Shown here piece after piece: positions 50,751-61,424 of a stretch of DNA of 64,000 nucleotides (the stretch's first letter is position 1; every line of letters begins with the position of its first letter). Position numbers and translations under genes: made by a program. The stretch is from the NCBI GenBank assembly GCA_016282375.1, contig JAEEKI010000011.1:1-64000 (forward strand). Reading direction: 5' to 3'. A model generated the notes under the pieces. It made no database searches, was not told where the DNA came from, and was given only the letters and a program-made list of their open reading frames with translations. This DNA is from Caryophanales bacterium (lineage in GTDB: Bacteria; Bacillota_I; Bacilli_A; RF39; UBA660).

Positions 50751-51092
50751 ATGGCTAATCTTGTTGATAAGATTAATGCTAAGCATGTTCGTAATGACGT
50801 GCCAGATTTTCGCGTAGGAGACACTGTTAGAGTTGATGTTTGGGTAAAAGAAGGAAAAAAAGAAAGAATCCAAGCCTTCGAAGGACTAGTAATTGCTAAG
50901 AAGGGTGGAAGCGTTTCAGAAACATTCTCAGTTCGTAAGAAGAGTGGAACTGTTTCTGTTATCAGAATTTTTCCTGTTAATGCACCAACTATTGATAAGA
51001 TAACAGTTATTAAGAAAGGTAAAGTTAGAAGAGCTAAACTTAACTTTATCAAAGATATGCGAAAAGAATACAAAGTTAAGGAAAGAAATTAA
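50751..51092 (+). CDS. rplS: 50S ribosomal protein L19
   Basis: MANLVDKINAKHVRNDVPDFRVGDTVRVDVWVKEGKKERIQAFEGLVIAKKGG. Confidence 0.97.
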   Translation: MANLVDKINAKHVRNDVPDFRVGDTVRVDVWVKEGKKERIQAFEGLVIAKKGGSVSETFSVRKKSGTVSVIRIFPVNAPTIDKITVIKKGKVRRAKLNFIKDMRKEYKVKERN

Positions 51093-51108
51093 TTCTTTCC
51101 TTTTCTTT
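51078..51108 (+). terminator. Intrinsic terminator GGAAAGAA/TTCTTTCC
   Basis: Stem overlaps rplS 3' end, followed by TTTTC. Confidence 0.7.
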
Positions 51109-51150
51109 TTGTCCTTTTTATAGTATTATTGTAATGTAGTATTAAAGAGG

Positions 51151-51648
51151 ATGGATAAAGTGAAAATTGACGTAAAAGAAATTCTTTCTTATGTAGTAAT
51201 AATTATTGTAGTTCTTTTAATCAAAACATTTATTGTAACTTTAGTTAGAGTAAACGGTAGTTCTATGGATAAAACCCTTCATGAAGGTGATATTATGATT
51301 TTAAATCTTTTAGATAACAAACATGAAAGAGAAGAAATTGTTGTCGTTGATAAAAGTGTCGAAGGTAGTTTAATTATTAAAAGAATAATTGGTCTACCTG
51401 GTGAAAAAATATCTTGTAAAGAAGGTACTATTTATATTAATGATAAAAAATATGATGATTCATATGCTAATGGTTTAACAAGTGATTTTGATGATATCAC
51501 TTTAAAGGATGATGAATACTTTGTTCTAGGAGATAATCGTACTGTATCTCTAGATTCGAGATATTTTGGCCCAGTACCTGAAAAAGCCATTATGGGTAGT
51601 ACAAAGATAATTGTTTTTCCATTTAATAAAATAGGTAAGGTTGAGTAA
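51151..51648 (+). CDS. lepB: Signal peptidase I (Ser-Lys type)
   Basis: VRVNGSSMDKTLHEGDIMIL...LIIKRIIGLPGEKI...YFVLGDNRTVSLDSRYFGPVPEKAIMG. Confidence 0.95.
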   Translation: MDKVKIDVKEILSYVVIIIVVLLIKTFIVTLVRVNGSSMDKTLHEGDIMILNLLDNKHEREEIVVVDKSVEGSLIIKRIIGLPGEKISCKEGTIYINDKKYDDSYANGLTSDFDDITLKDDEYFVLGDNRTVSLDSRYFGPVPEKAIMGSTKIIVFPFNKIGKVE

Positions 51649-52510
51649 TATGGATCGTTTTAAAGAAGTAAAAAGGGTAAGTGTTTTAGGGTTAGTTGCT
51701 AACGCTTTTTTGTTATTTATCAAAGGTTTTATTGGCTTTATAACGGGTAGTCAAGCGATGATAGCTGATGCTTTTAATAGTGCGGGAGATATTTTTTCTT
51801 CGGTGATGACTTTTATTGGTAATAAGATTGCCAGTAAACCAATTGATGATGATCATAACTTAGGTCATGGTAAAGCTGAATATGTATTTTCTTTATTAAT
51901 AAGTGTTTCAATGATCTATGTGGCTCTTAAATTAGCTATTAATGCTTGCAAAAGTTTTTTTATTACTAATGAGTTTCATTATTCAATTGGTTTGGTTTTA
52001 ATCGCTGGTTTAGCTATTTTAATTAAAAGTTTATTATTCTTATATACACGTAGTTATTATAAAAAAACAGAAAATGTTTTAATTAAAGCCAATATGCTTG
52101 ATCATCGAAATGATATTATTTTAACAAGTTGTACTTTATTATCGGCAGTATTATCTAAGTATAATATTTTATGGGTTGATAGTTTTGTTGGCTTTGTAAT
52201 AGCAATTTGGATTTTCTATAGTGGTTTAATGATTTTCTTAGAAAGTTACGATGTTTTAATGGATACGGCTATCAGTGAAGAAGAAAGAAAAAAAGTATTA
52301 AAAATCATTGATAAATATCCCGAAATTAAGAAGATACAACACTTTAATTCCACCCCAGTAGGATATAAATATCAGATATCGTTGACTATCTTTGTTGATG
52401 GCAATATATCTACTTTTGAAAGCCATCAGATAGCCGATAAATTAGAAAAAGAAATATGTAAAAAAGTTGATGATGTTTACTTAGCAATTATTCATGTTAA
52501 TCCTATATAA
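51641..52510 (+). CDS. Cation diffusion facilitator family transporter
   Basis: LFIKGFIGFITGSQAMIADAFNSAGDIFSSVMTFIGNKIASKPIDDDHNLGHGKAEY. Confidence 0.9.
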   Translation: MSNMDRFKEVKRVSVLGLVANAFLLFIKGFIGFITGSQAMIADAFNSAGDIFSSVMTFIGNKIASKPIDDDHNLGHGKAEYVFSLLISVSMIYVALKLAINACKSFFITNEFHYSIGLVLIAGLAILIKSLLFLYTRSYYKKTENVLIKANMLDHRNDIILTSCTLLSAVLSKYNILWVDSFVGFVIAIWIFYSGLMIFLESYDVLMDTAISEEERKKVLKIIDKYPEIKKIQHFNSTPVGYKYQISLTIFVDGNISTFESHQIADKLEKEICKKVDDVYLAIIHVNPI

Positions 52511-52529
52511 GATTAAAAAGAGGTGTGAT

Positions 52530-53885
52530 ATGTTAAATAAAATATTTCATTTAAAAGAGAAAAAGACATCAGTATCTAAGGAATTTATTGCTGGTTTAAG
52601 TACCTTTATGGCTATGAGCTATGCTATTTTGGTTATTCCAGCTATTCTTTCTCAAACAGGAATGGATTATGATTCTGTTTATAGCGCTACGATTATTGCT
52701 TCGATGATTGGAACTCTTATCATTGGCTTGGTAGCTAATGTGCCATATGCTCTAAGTTCAGGGATTGGCTTAGCAAGTATTTTTACTTATACTTTATGTA
52801 GTGGCTTGGGATATACCTATCAGCAAGCATTAACCTTTGTTCTATTATGCGGTATTATTGGTTTGATTATAACTTTATCAAGTGTGAGGAAAAAGATTAT
52901 TGAGGCGATACCAAAGTTTTTTCAAGATGCCATTACCGTTGGTATAGGTTTATTCATTTCTTATATTGGTCTTATCAATAGCGGTATTATTGTCTTCAAT
53001 GCTGATAAGATTGAAAAAGGTCTTGCCATAGGGGTTACACCATCACTTGGTAATCTAACCTCAGGAAGTACTATTTTAGCTGTTATTGGTCTTATTACCT
53101 TGATATTTCTTTTAGTAAAAAAAGTAAGAGGGGCTTATTTAATTGGTATCATAGTTCCAACGATTGTTGGCTTAATAATGGGCCTTATTGATTTGCCAGA
53201 TTTTAGTAATTATAGTTTTGCTCCCCATGTTACATTAATGCAATTTGATTTTAAAGGACTTATTACTCATGATAATGGTATTTTAGTTTTCTTAATGACG
53301 TTGTTTTCTATCTCTTTATCTGATTTATTTGATACCCTTGGTGTTTTTATTGGTACAGGTAAAAAGAGTGGTATCTTTAAGATTGATAAAGATGGTCAAA
53401 TGCCTAAGAATTTAGAAAAAGCGATGGTAGCAGATTCTTTAGGAACAATTACATCCGCTATTTTTGGAACAAGTAATGTTGAAACCTATTTAGAAAGTGC
53501 TGTAGGAATTGAATCGGGGGGGAGAACAGGTCTTACTTCTTTATTTGTAGCTTTCTTTTTCCTAATAGCTTTATTTTTAGCACCAGTAGTATCTATTGTT
53601 CCAATGGTGTGTGTCGCTCCGGTCTTAATAGTCATTGGCGTATCCATGATTTCTAATGTTTTAAATATTAATTTCCATGATTTAAAGGAAGCAATTCCAG
53701 CATTCTTTATTATTGTGATGATGCCTTTAGCATATTCAATTACGACTGGTATTGAATGGGGATTTATTACATATGTTTTAGTTAATATTTTTTCTCCGAA
53801 AGAAGAAAGAAGTCATGTATCACCAATAATGTATATTTTTGCTATTTTATTCATGGTGAAGTATGTTTATCAATTTTTAGGATAG
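52530..53885 (+). CDS. NCS2 (AzgA-type) nucleobase permease
   Basis: KEFIAGLSTFMAMSYAILVIPAILSQTGMD...SSGIGLASIFTYTL...SLSDLFDTLGVFIGTGKKSG...TSNVETYLESAVGIESGGRTGL. Confidence 0.93.
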   Translation: MLNKIFHLKEKKTSVSKEFIAGLSTFMAMSYAILVIPAILSQTGMDYDSVYSATIIASMIGTLIIGLVANVPYALSSGIGLASIFTYTLCSGLGYTYQQALTFVLLCGIIGLIITLSSVRKKIIEAIPKFFQDAITVGIGLFISYIGLINSGIIVFNADKIEKGLAIGVTPSLGNLTSGSTILAVIGLITLIFLLVKKVRGAYLIGIIVPTIVGLIMGLIDLPDFSNYSFAPHVTLMQFDFKGLITHDNGILVFLMTLFSISLSDLFDTLGVFIGTGKKSGIFKIDKDGQMPKNLEKAMVADSLGTITSAIFGTSNVETYLESAVGIESGGRTGLTSLFVAFFFLIALFLAPVVSIVPMVCVAPVLIVIGVSMISNVLNINFHDLKEAIPAFFIIVMMPLAYSITTGIEWGFITYVLVNIFSPKEERSHVSPIMYIFAILFMVKYVYQFLG

Positions 53886-53893
53886 GAGTTAAA

Positions 53894-54472
53894 ATGCATA
53901 TTGAAAATGAATTAACAGTTGAGGTAGATACTAGTTATCAAAATTTACTTAGAATACTAAAAAAGAATAACTTTAAGGTAAAAGAAGAATTTGATTTAAA
54001 AGATCTTTATTTAATTCATAAAAAAGATAAAAGGGGTAAGAATTATTTATCTTTGTTAAATAAATGTATTTTAATTCGAAGTATTATTTCTAAGGATAAT
54101 GATGAACATTATTTAACTTATAAATATAAAGAGTATTTTAAAAATGGCGATATCAAGAAGCAAAGCAAAATTAATTGTAAGATTGATAACCCTAAAGATA
54201 TGCAATTGATATTTGAACAATTGGGTTTTGAAGCACTAATAAAAATAGATGATCACATGCTTATTATGGAAAATGATACTGATGAAATGGGTGTTCAATT
54301 TGTGAATGATAATCACTTATATATTGAAATAGAACTAAGTGATCATTATGCTTCCTTAGAAGAAATAAAAGAGGTTTTTACTAAATATAATATTCCAATC
54401 AAAGACAATAATTATTATGCTAAAAAGGCAGAAATTGCCTTAAAAGAAAAATATGAAAATGAAGCAACATAG
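53894..54472 (+). CDS. CYTH-like domain protein
   Basis: IENELTVEVDTSYQNLLRILKKN...CILIRSI...HYLTYKYKE...LYIEIELSD. Confidence 0.7.
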   Translation: MHIENELTVEVDTSYQNLLRILKKNNFKVKEEFDLKDLYLIHKKDKRGKNYLSLLNKCILIRSIISKDNDEHYLTYKYKEYFKNGDIKKQSKINCKIDNPKDMQLIFEQLGFEALIKIDDHMLIMENDTDEMGVQFVNDNHLYIEIELSDHYASLEEIKEVFTKYNIPIKDNNYYAKKAEIALKEKYENEAT

Positions 54473-54483
54473 CTTCTTTTTTT
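54461..54483 (+). terminator. Intrinsic terminator GAAGC/GCTTC + T8 overlapping the CYTH stop codon
   Basis: gaagcaacatagcttcttttttt followed by TGTGGTATACT. Confidence 0.7.
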
Positions 54484-54515
54484 GTGGTATACTATAGTTA
54501 CAAAGGAGACTTATT

Positions 54516-55226
54516 ATGATAGAAATTAAAAATGTAACTAAGAAGTATGGAAGTAAGAAAGCGTTAGATGATGTATCTTTTAAAATTGAAGATGGCGATA
54601 TCTTTGCTTTTATAGGTCATAATGGGGCAGGTAAAACGACTTTAATTAAGGCTATCATGGGTATTCATGACTTTGATGAAGGTGATATATTAATTAATGG
54701 AAAATCAATTAAGACTGATCCCATATCTTGTAAAAAAATCATGGCTTTTGTTCCAGATAATCCTGAAATGTATGAAAATATGAAGGCTATCGATTATATT
54801 AATTTTATTTGTGATATGTATGATGTTGATGAAGAAACAAGAACTAATAATATTATGAAATATGCTAAATTATTTGCTATGGATGATAAATTAAATGATC
54901 CTATTAATAGTTATTCCCATGGTATGAAACAAAAGACGGTTTTAATTGCAGCACTTGCTCATAATCCTGAGATTTTAATTATGGATGAACCATTTGTGGG
55001 CTTAGATCCTAAAGCAGTTTTTGATATTAAAGAAGTTTTAAATGAGATGGTGAAAGCAGGCAAAACCATTTTTTATTCAACACATATTTTAGATGTAGCG
55101 GAAAAATTATGTTCAAAAGTAGGAATTATTAAGAACGGTAAACTTATTAAAGTAGGGACTATGAAAGACATCAAAGGTGATAAATCACTCGAAAAAGTCT
55201 TTATTGAACTTGAGGAAACTAAATGA
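54516..55226 (+). CDS. ABC transporter ATP-binding protein
   Basis: GHNGAGKTT, SHGMKQKTVL, LIMDEPFVGLD. Confidence 0.93.
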   Translation: MIEIKNVTKKYGSKKALDDVSFKIEDGDIFAFIGHNGAGKTTLIKAIMGIHDFDEGDILINGKSIKTDPISCKKIMAFVPDNPEMYENMKAIDYINFICDMYDVDEETRTNNIMKYAKLFAMDDKLNDPINSYSHGMKQKTVLIAALAHNPEILIMDEPFVGLDPKAVFDIKEVLNEMVKAGKTIFYSTHILDVAEKLCSKVGIIKNGKLIKVGTMKDIKGDKSLEKVFIELEETK

Positions 55227-56830
55227 AAAAGATTATATCTCTTATTAAAGCGTGCATGACAAGTGAAATGTCATTATTTAAAATAAACCTAAAGCATAAG
55301 AGTAGAATATCTAAAATTATGATTATTCTTTTCTTATGTTTTGCTTTTATGAGCATGACTGCTTCATATTCGAGCATGATGTTAGAAAAACTGGCTCCAT
55401 TTGATATGCAATATGTAGTTTTGTCACTGTTTGTTTTTGTGATATCTATTTTTACTTTTATCGAAGGTATTTATAAGTCGGGTAGTTTATTGTTTAATTG
55501 TAAAGATGATCAATTGCTTTTATCTTTGCCTATTAAAAAATCAACAGTTTTATTTATACGTATATTTAAATTTTATGTTTTTGAGTTAATGTTCAATTCT
55601 TTATTTTTTGTGCCTTTGATGGTTTGTTATATGATTTATACTAAGGTAACGGCATCTTTTATTATTACATCAATAGTAATGCTTTTATTACTACCTATTA
55701 TTCCAATTGTGTTATCATGTATTATTGGCACGATTATAACTTGGTTATCTGGCAAGTTTAGATTTAAAAACTTTGCACAAATTTTTATTACCGCTATTTT
55801 CTTATTAGGAGTATTTTATCTATCTTTTAATATCGATAGCTTTATCGCTAATATTGCGCAAAAGGCTGCGAGTGTAAATGAATTAATAACAAAAATATAT
55901 TACCCTGCTGGAGCATATGCTAAACTGGCGGTGGATTTTCATATTAGTGATTTATTACTATTTATAGTCATTAATCTATTGATATTTATTATTTGTATTT
56001 TTGGATTAAGTGCGTTTTATTTTAAGATTAATAGTAACATTAAAAGAGTAACTACAGGAAGTCATAAGGCAATAAAAAAACAAAATATTAAAAAACACAG
56101 TCAAACAAGGGCCTTAGTATTTAAGGAATTTAATACTTTTTTTAAAATACCAGTTTTTATTATCAATGCTGGTTGGGGTATTATTCTATTTCTAATTGCT
56201 GCTTTTGCAATGTGCTTTAAATATGATTCATTCCTAAAAATACTAACTACTTCAGGAGTGGAACTGGGTTCTATTTACCAAAATGTTCCTTTGCTAGTGG
56301 TTTTGATTGTGGCCGTAGCATCTTTTACAACGTCAATAACTAGTTCGATGATTAGTTTAGAAGGTAGAAACTATGCAATAGTAAAGAGTTTACCTGTCAG
56401 TAGCAAAAGAGTGCTTTTATCAAAAGTCTTAGCAGCGTGTCTTTTAACAATTCCTGCTCTATTGATTGGGGTTTTTGCTTTGGCTATTAAATTTAAGATT
56501 GATTTTATTACAGTGCTATTAATTATTGGTTTGACAATTCTAATGCCTTTGGTATCACATTTTAGTGGCTTAATTATCAATTTGAAATTTCCTAAATTAC
56601 AATTTGATAGTCCAACGGAAGTCGTTAAACAAAGTATAAGCACTTTTGCAGCCTTGCTGTTTGATTTTATCGTTTTAATTGCTATGGGTTATTTATTATT
56701 CAAATTTGCTGATAAAAGTTTAAACGTAATGTTATTGATATTGACATTCATTATGGGATTAATTGATTTTGTGTTATACTTATATTTAGTAAAAAGAGGA
56801 ACTAGATTATTTGAAGATTTGACTTTATAG
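55223..56830 (+). CDS. ABC transporter permease (ABC-2 type)
   Basis: Overlaps ATPase stop (ATGA); many TM segments. Confidence 0.8.
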   Translation: MKKIISLIKACMTSEMSLFKINLKHKSRISKIMIILFLCFAFMSMTASYSSMMLEKLAPFDMQYVVLSLFVFVISIFTFIEGIYKSGSLLFNCKDDQLLLSLPIKKSTVLFIRIFKFYVFELMFNSLFFVPLMVCYMIYTKVTASFIITSIVMLLLLPIIPIVLSCIIGTIITWLSGKFRFKNFAQIFITAIFLLGVFYLSFNIDSFIANIAQKAASVNELITKIYYPAGAYAKLAVDFHISDLLLFIVINLLIFIICIFGLSAFYFKINSNIKRVTTGSHKAIKKQNIKKHSQTRALVFKEFNTFFKIPVFIINAGWGIILFLIAAFAMCFKYDSFLKILTTSGVELGSIYQNVPLLVVLIVAVASFTTSITSSMISLEGRNYAIVKSLPVSSKRVLLSKVLAACLLTIPALLIGVFALAIKFKIDFITVLLIIGLTILMPLVSHFSGLIINLKFPKLQFDSPTEVVKQSISTFAALLFDFIVLIAMGYLLFKFADKSLNVMLLILTFIMGLIDFVLYLYLVKRGTRLFEDLTL

Positions 56831-56863
56831 TTGAGTTTTATTGATACTTTTATAGGAGGAACA

Positions 56864-58453
56864 ATGGTAGAAAAAGAATTTTTAAAAATGATTGATACAC
56901 AGTTAGATGCAATTATTCAAGAATCTGAATTATTAACTAAACAATTATTGTATTATCAAAGTGTTGATCGCGGTAGTAAACAAATTGGTTATATTAATTT
57001 TCAATTAGCTATACTTCGAAAAAAACAACAAGTTTTAAAAAGTTTGACTGGTTTTCCAGCATATGCTCGTATCAAAGCTATGTCAGATGAAGAATTAGCT
57101 CAATATAAAACAACTCAAAAAGATATGTTGAATTCAGAAGTTCAAGAAACATTAGAACAAATAGGCCAAGTTCGAGAAAGAATTGCTGCTTTAAACAAAG
57201 AACAATATGAGCAATCTTTATCTTTTAGCGGATTAAGTGAAGAACAACGCACTGAAGCTATCACTAGAGGAAGACAAATAATTAGTGAATTAGAATCTGA
57301 AGATAAAAAACTTCAGAAACTACTTGGTAGTATTTATGATCAAAAAGATCAATTGAAGAAGGTTAATCAAAAGCAACCAGGTGAAATTAGAAATGATATG
57401 CTATCTAAGGCCGAACGTAAAAAAACTATCGAAGATAGTGTAAATAGAGTTCTAAATAATCCTGTTTCGGATACAGAAAAGATGTTGGCCTCAGTGGCTG
57501 ACGATCCTATTAAATGTCAACAAATGATTTATTTATTAACGTTATATGGAAGACTACTTTCTGCAGAAAAAAATATCAAAACACATTTGGAATTGCCCGA
57601 AGCATTACCTGATGAATTGCATGCATTGATAGTTAATCATTCCTCTTACGATGACAAAGGTAAATATGCTTATGATGTAGGAGCGATTGAAAAGATTTTT
57701 CAAGACTTCAGTGGACGTTTTGCTAAAGACAAAGGTGAGTTTAATTATCAATTTACAGAAGGTAAATTAATCGGTTTAGCGGGAAAAGAAAAAGATCGTT
57801 TCTACGATTCGATGGATGTTGGTTATTTAGTCCATCATCGTGATAAACTTGAATTAGGAAAAGTTGATCAAATATATGACTTAATTGATCGTCATAATCG
57901 TTTGGATTATAGAGTTATTAAAACTAAGGCTATTAAAGACCGAATTCAAAATTTAAATACCCTTATTCAGTTGGAAATAAACGAGGTTTATCATCGCATT
58001 ATTGCATGGTATTATGCTAATGTGCCTAAATCATTAGGCTTGCATAGTAAATTAGATTTCTTTTCAGAACAAACACTATGTGATTTCATTGAGAATTCTC
58101 AAGTAGATATTGATTTGTCTGAACAAGCTATGCATGATTTAAATAATCGTTTAATGAATGCCCAAAATGATTTGAATGCTCAAAAAGAGGGCTTTACTAA
58201 CCAAAAGACTGAGGTAGCCGGTCGCATTCGTTCCATCGCAGGAGCCGAATTTGCTAAAACAGATATGCCTTCAGTTAAGGATGAAGTTAGTTACAATGAG
58301 AATTTGCTTTTAGAGGCAATTGGTCGTGTATATGCCGAGGAAATCATTCGTAATGTGACAAGAAGGGCTGGTCAAAAAGCGATTCAAGCCCAAGAAGCTT
58401 TAAGGCAAGGTCACGAACAAGAAAATAATGATTCATTAAATAGAAAAATATAA
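56864..58453 (+). CDS. Coiled-coil hypothetical protein
   Basis: MVEKEFLKMIDTQLDAIIQESELLTKQLL...; SD AGGAGG upstream of the ATG at 56864. Confidence 0.65.
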   Translation: MVEKEFLKMIDTQLDAIIQESELLTKQLLYYQSVDRGSKQIGYINFQLAILRKKQQVLKSLTGFPAYARIKAMSDEELAQYKTTQKDMLNSEVQETLEQIGQVRERIAALNKEQYEQSLSFSGLSEEQRTEAITRGRQIISELESEDKKLQKLLGSIYDQKDQLKKVNQKQPGEIRNDMLSKAERKKTIEDSVNRVLNNPVSDTEKMLASVADDPIKCQQMIYLLTLYGRLLSAEKNIKTHLELPEALPDELHALIVNHSSYDDKGKYAYDVGAIEKIFQDFSGRFAKDKGEFNYQFTEGKLIGLAGKEKDRFYDSMDVGYLVHHRDKLELGKVDQIYDLIDRHNRLDYRVIKTKAIKDRIQNLNTLIQLEINEVYHRIIAWYYANVPKSLGLHSKLDFFSEQTLCDFIENSQVDIDLSEQAMHDLNNRLMNAQNDLNAQKEGFTNQKTEVAGRIRSIAGAEFAKTDMPSVKDEVSYNENLLLEAIGRVYAEEIIRNVTRRAGQKAIQAQEALRQGHEQENNDSLNRKI

Positions 58454-58456
58454 TAC

Positions 58457-58490
58457 TAAAAACAACAAATTATATTATTTGTTGTTTTTT
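58457..58490 (+). terminator. Intrinsic terminator AACAACAAAT/ATTTGTTGTT
   Basis: 10-bp stem plus T6. Confidence 0.8.
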
Positions 58491-58543
58491 ATTTTCGCAG
58501 AAAGATTAGATATGTTAGAATATAATTATTAGAAAGGTTATTT

Positions 58544-59587
58544 ATGAAAGATTTACAACAAATATTGTTAGATGATGATATTGTTTCTTCGATTAACAAC
58601 AATATGAATGATTTACTTACATTGATTCCTGAGTTAAAAAATATGATGGGTTTTGAACATCGTCATCCTCATCATCACTTAGATGTTTGGAATCATACTT
58701 TATTAGCTTTGAGTTTATCTAAAAAAGATTTTGATATTAGACTTAGTCTTTTGTTACATGATATTGGTAAACCATTTTCTTATCAAGAAGAAGAGGATGT
58801 AAGGCATTTTAAACATCATGCTGAGGAATCGGAAAAAATGGCTAGAACAATTCTTGAACGACTAGGTTATCCAGAAAAGTATATTGATGAGATATGTTTT
58901 TTAATAGGGAGTCATGACACTCCGATTGATGATGATTTGGTTAACTATCATTATGATCTTAGTGTTAAACTATATGAAGTACAAAGATGTGATGCATTAG
59001 CTCATAATCCGGAAAAGCTTGATAAAAGAATTGCTTATTTACATGAAACCAAAGGTAAATTACGTGCACGAAATAATATTTCTATTCCTTTGGAGGATTA
59101 CAAAGACTATTTGGTAAATTTTTATCGTTATGAAAGTGATAATTCTTTAAGTCGGCGAATCAAAAGACGCAAAATGTTGTCTTTAAAATATGATGATTTC
59201 TTCTTACAAAAGATAATAGATGATACTTATGCTTTTGTTAAAGATATTTTTAATAGTAAAGCTATTGATGTCGGATATTGCACTTTCTTACTCAATGAAG
59301 AAAGTACACAATATATATCTTTAGGTTTAATAGATGATGGTTCTGCTGATAGTATTTTTATCGATAATCAGGGTAGAATGATTAGTACTTATTTATTAAA
59401 AAGAATTTTCGGTGATACTTTGTGTATGGAAGTTCATCAAGAAGAAGTAGCCTTTAATACAAAGAATAAAGTAAATAACAATTATTGCTATTCATTATAC
59501 ATGTCTGGTTTTCCAAAAAACATGCGTGAATTAAAAGAAATATTATTTGGAAGAACTAGAGTATTAAAAAAACATTCTATGATATAA
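58544..59587 (+). CDS. HD-domain phosphohydrolase (CCA-transferase HD-like)
   Basis: HHHLDVWNHTLLALSL...LSLLLHDIGKPFSYQEEEDVRHFKHHAEESEKMARTILERLGYP. Confidence 0.85.
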   Translation: MKDLQQILLDDDIVSSINNNMNDLLTLIPELKNMMGFEHRHPHHHLDVWNHTLLALSLSKKDFDIRLSLLLHDIGKPFSYQEEEDVRHFKHHAEESEKMARTILERLGYPEKYIDEICFLIGSHDTPIDDDLVNYHYDLSVKLYEVQRCDALAHNPEKLDKRIAYLHETKGKLRARNNISIPLEDYKDYLVNFYRYESDNSLSRRIKRRKMLSLKYDDFFLQKIIDDTYAFVKDIFNSKAIDVGYCTFLLNEESTQYISLGLIDDGSADSIFIDNQGRMISTYLLKRIFGDTLCMEVHQEEVAFNTKNKVNNNYCYSLYMSGFPKNMRELKEILFGRTRVLKKHSMI

Positions 59588-59875
59588 TTTAGATATAAAT
59601 GATAGGTAAATTTTGATAAAAGGGAATATTATAACACTTATAGTATTATTAATGGAGCACTAATGAGGCTATCTCTGGGAGGCTTTATGTTTGATAATGA
59701 GCAAGGTGTTATTGATAATGCTGCAATATGACTGAAACTATTTATGGCATAAAGATACTTGATAGTTTTGTGAGAAAGTTAAAAAAACAGGAAAAGACAT
59801 TTAAGAGAAAAATATTTAGATTTACTAAGTATTTTTTTTATGTTAAAATATAGAACAATTTATATGGAGAATTAT

Positions 59876-60673
59876 ATGGCAATCATTAATCCGTCAAATA
59901 TTATAGTTAAGTTTATTGATAAAATGCATTATTTAGAAAATGAACATGTTCTAGGATGCTTTTTTTATGGTAGTTTCCTAACTGGTTTTAATAATAGTAG
60001 TTCAGATATAGATTTACATGTAATATTTGATAATAGTGATACAAAACATATTATCAGAGGTAATGCTGTCATAGAGGGAGTAAGAATTGAATATTTTGAA
60101 AAGCCTATTGATGATGTATATCTTTCGATAGATAATGATTTTAATAACCAAAGTAATGCTTTACTATCTATTATTGGTACTTCAAGAATCGTTTTAGATA
60201 AACATGGCGATTTATATAAACTTCAACAATATGCTCTTGAAAAATTTTCTCATCCGCTTCCACCACTTGATAGTGAGGATGCTAAAGAATGTGTTTCTAT
60301 TTTGAATAATCGCATGGAAAAATTAGCAAAAGCCGCTGATGAAAATAGTCCATATTTTAATCATTTATATCATTTAACAATTGAAAAGATTCGCAAGTTT
60401 TATCATAAGTTAAATGGAATGCCGGAGTTACAAACTTCAAAAGTATACCGGGTATATACTGATGAAAGATATCGTGATTCCTTTTATAAGGACTATATAC
60501 CTGAAAAAGAATTTGTTTCAATGTATATAGATGCTATATGTGATAATAGTTCTGATGTGAAAGAAAAATTAATAAAAGTACAAAAATTATTTGATTTTGC
60601 TAAGAGAAATGTTGATTTAAATGACAAAGAATATCGCATTTTAATAAAATCAAGAAATAAAAGATACAATTAA
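59876..60673 (+). CDS. Nucleotidyltransferase-domain protein
   Basis: LGCFFYGSFLTGFNNSSSDIDLHVIFDNSD (GS-x-x-x-G-x-x-x-x-x-SDID); SD GGAGA before ATG 59876. Confidence 0.75.
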   Translation: MAIINPSNIIVKFIDKMHYLENEHVLGCFFYGSFLTGFNNSSSDIDLHVIFDNSDTKHIIRGNAVIEGVRIEYFEKPIDDVYLSIDNDFNNQSNALLSIIGTSRIVLDKHGDLYKLQQYALEKFSHPLPPLDSEDAKECVSILNNRMEKLAKAADENSPYFNHLYHLTIEKIRKFYHKLNGMPELQTSKVYRVYTDERYRDSFYKDYIPEKEFVSMYIDAICDNSSDVKEKLIKVQKLFDFAKRNVDLNDKEYRILIKSRNKRYN

Positions 60674-60697
60674 GATAAATTAATAGGAGGTAATAAT

Positions 60698-61207
60698 ATG
60701 AACAATAATGAAAGAATGTCTTCTTTTACATATGTTAATAATTTTAAAAAGAAAGATAATGATACATATATAGATGTGAACTATATTAGTTCAACACCTA
60801 TTGATAAGGAAGAATACAAAAGATTGCATAGTGTTCTTGACCAATACTTTGTTAATGATAGCTGTGAAGATATCGTTGCTATTGTTATGCAAATTAAGCA
60901 ATTATTTGTAGACTATGATGAAAAAAGATTAATGGTTAGTCTTAGAAATAATGATTTTTTTCAAAGAGTAGAGTATATCGATGGTTTTGTTGATAGTTGC
61001 TATTTATCTAGTACGAATTGGGATGATGCCATATCTGTTTCCTTTGATCATAAAGGTACAGATATTCGTTATAAGAAAGATCGTCAATATGTTGAATCAT
61101 TTGAAAATGTCATAAATATATACGATGAACTAAATACCTATTTTCTGAAGTTATTTCAATTACGCTTATTAGAAAAGAAAGATGAGATGAAAAGAATAAG
61201 AAGATAG
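60698..61207 (+). CDS. Hypothetical protein
   Basis: Intact ORF, SD AGGAGG. Confidence 0.6.
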   Translation: MNNNERMSSFTYVNNFKKKDNDTYIDVNYISSTPIDKEEYKRLHSVLDQYFVNDSCEDIVAIVMQIKQLFVDYDEKRLMVSLRNNDFFQRVEYIDGFVDSCYLSSTNWDDAISVSFDHKGTDIRYKKDRQYVESFENVINIYDELNTYFLKLFQLRLLEKKDEMKRIRR

Positions 61208-61424
61208 TTTTTTATTCTTTTTTTATGTTATAATCATAAGGTGTGAACAATTGGATGATTATATTATTTGTAAAGATGAACTTATATCTGGGACTAATAT
61301 TAATGGTTCTGTTGATGTTGGCATTAAAGATGGTATATCTTGTATGGCGATTAATAATAATACTTTAACTTGTGAATGAGTTTGATTTACAAATATTGAT
61401 AAAAATAAAAGGAGTTGATCTTTA

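Noticed and set aside
59588-59860. Small ORFs MRLSLGGFMFDNEQGVIDNAAI and MTETIYGIKILDSFVRKLKKQEKTFKRKIFRFTKYFFYVKI
   Set aside because: Second ORF runs through a terminator hairpin and the next -10; looks like intergenic gene debris
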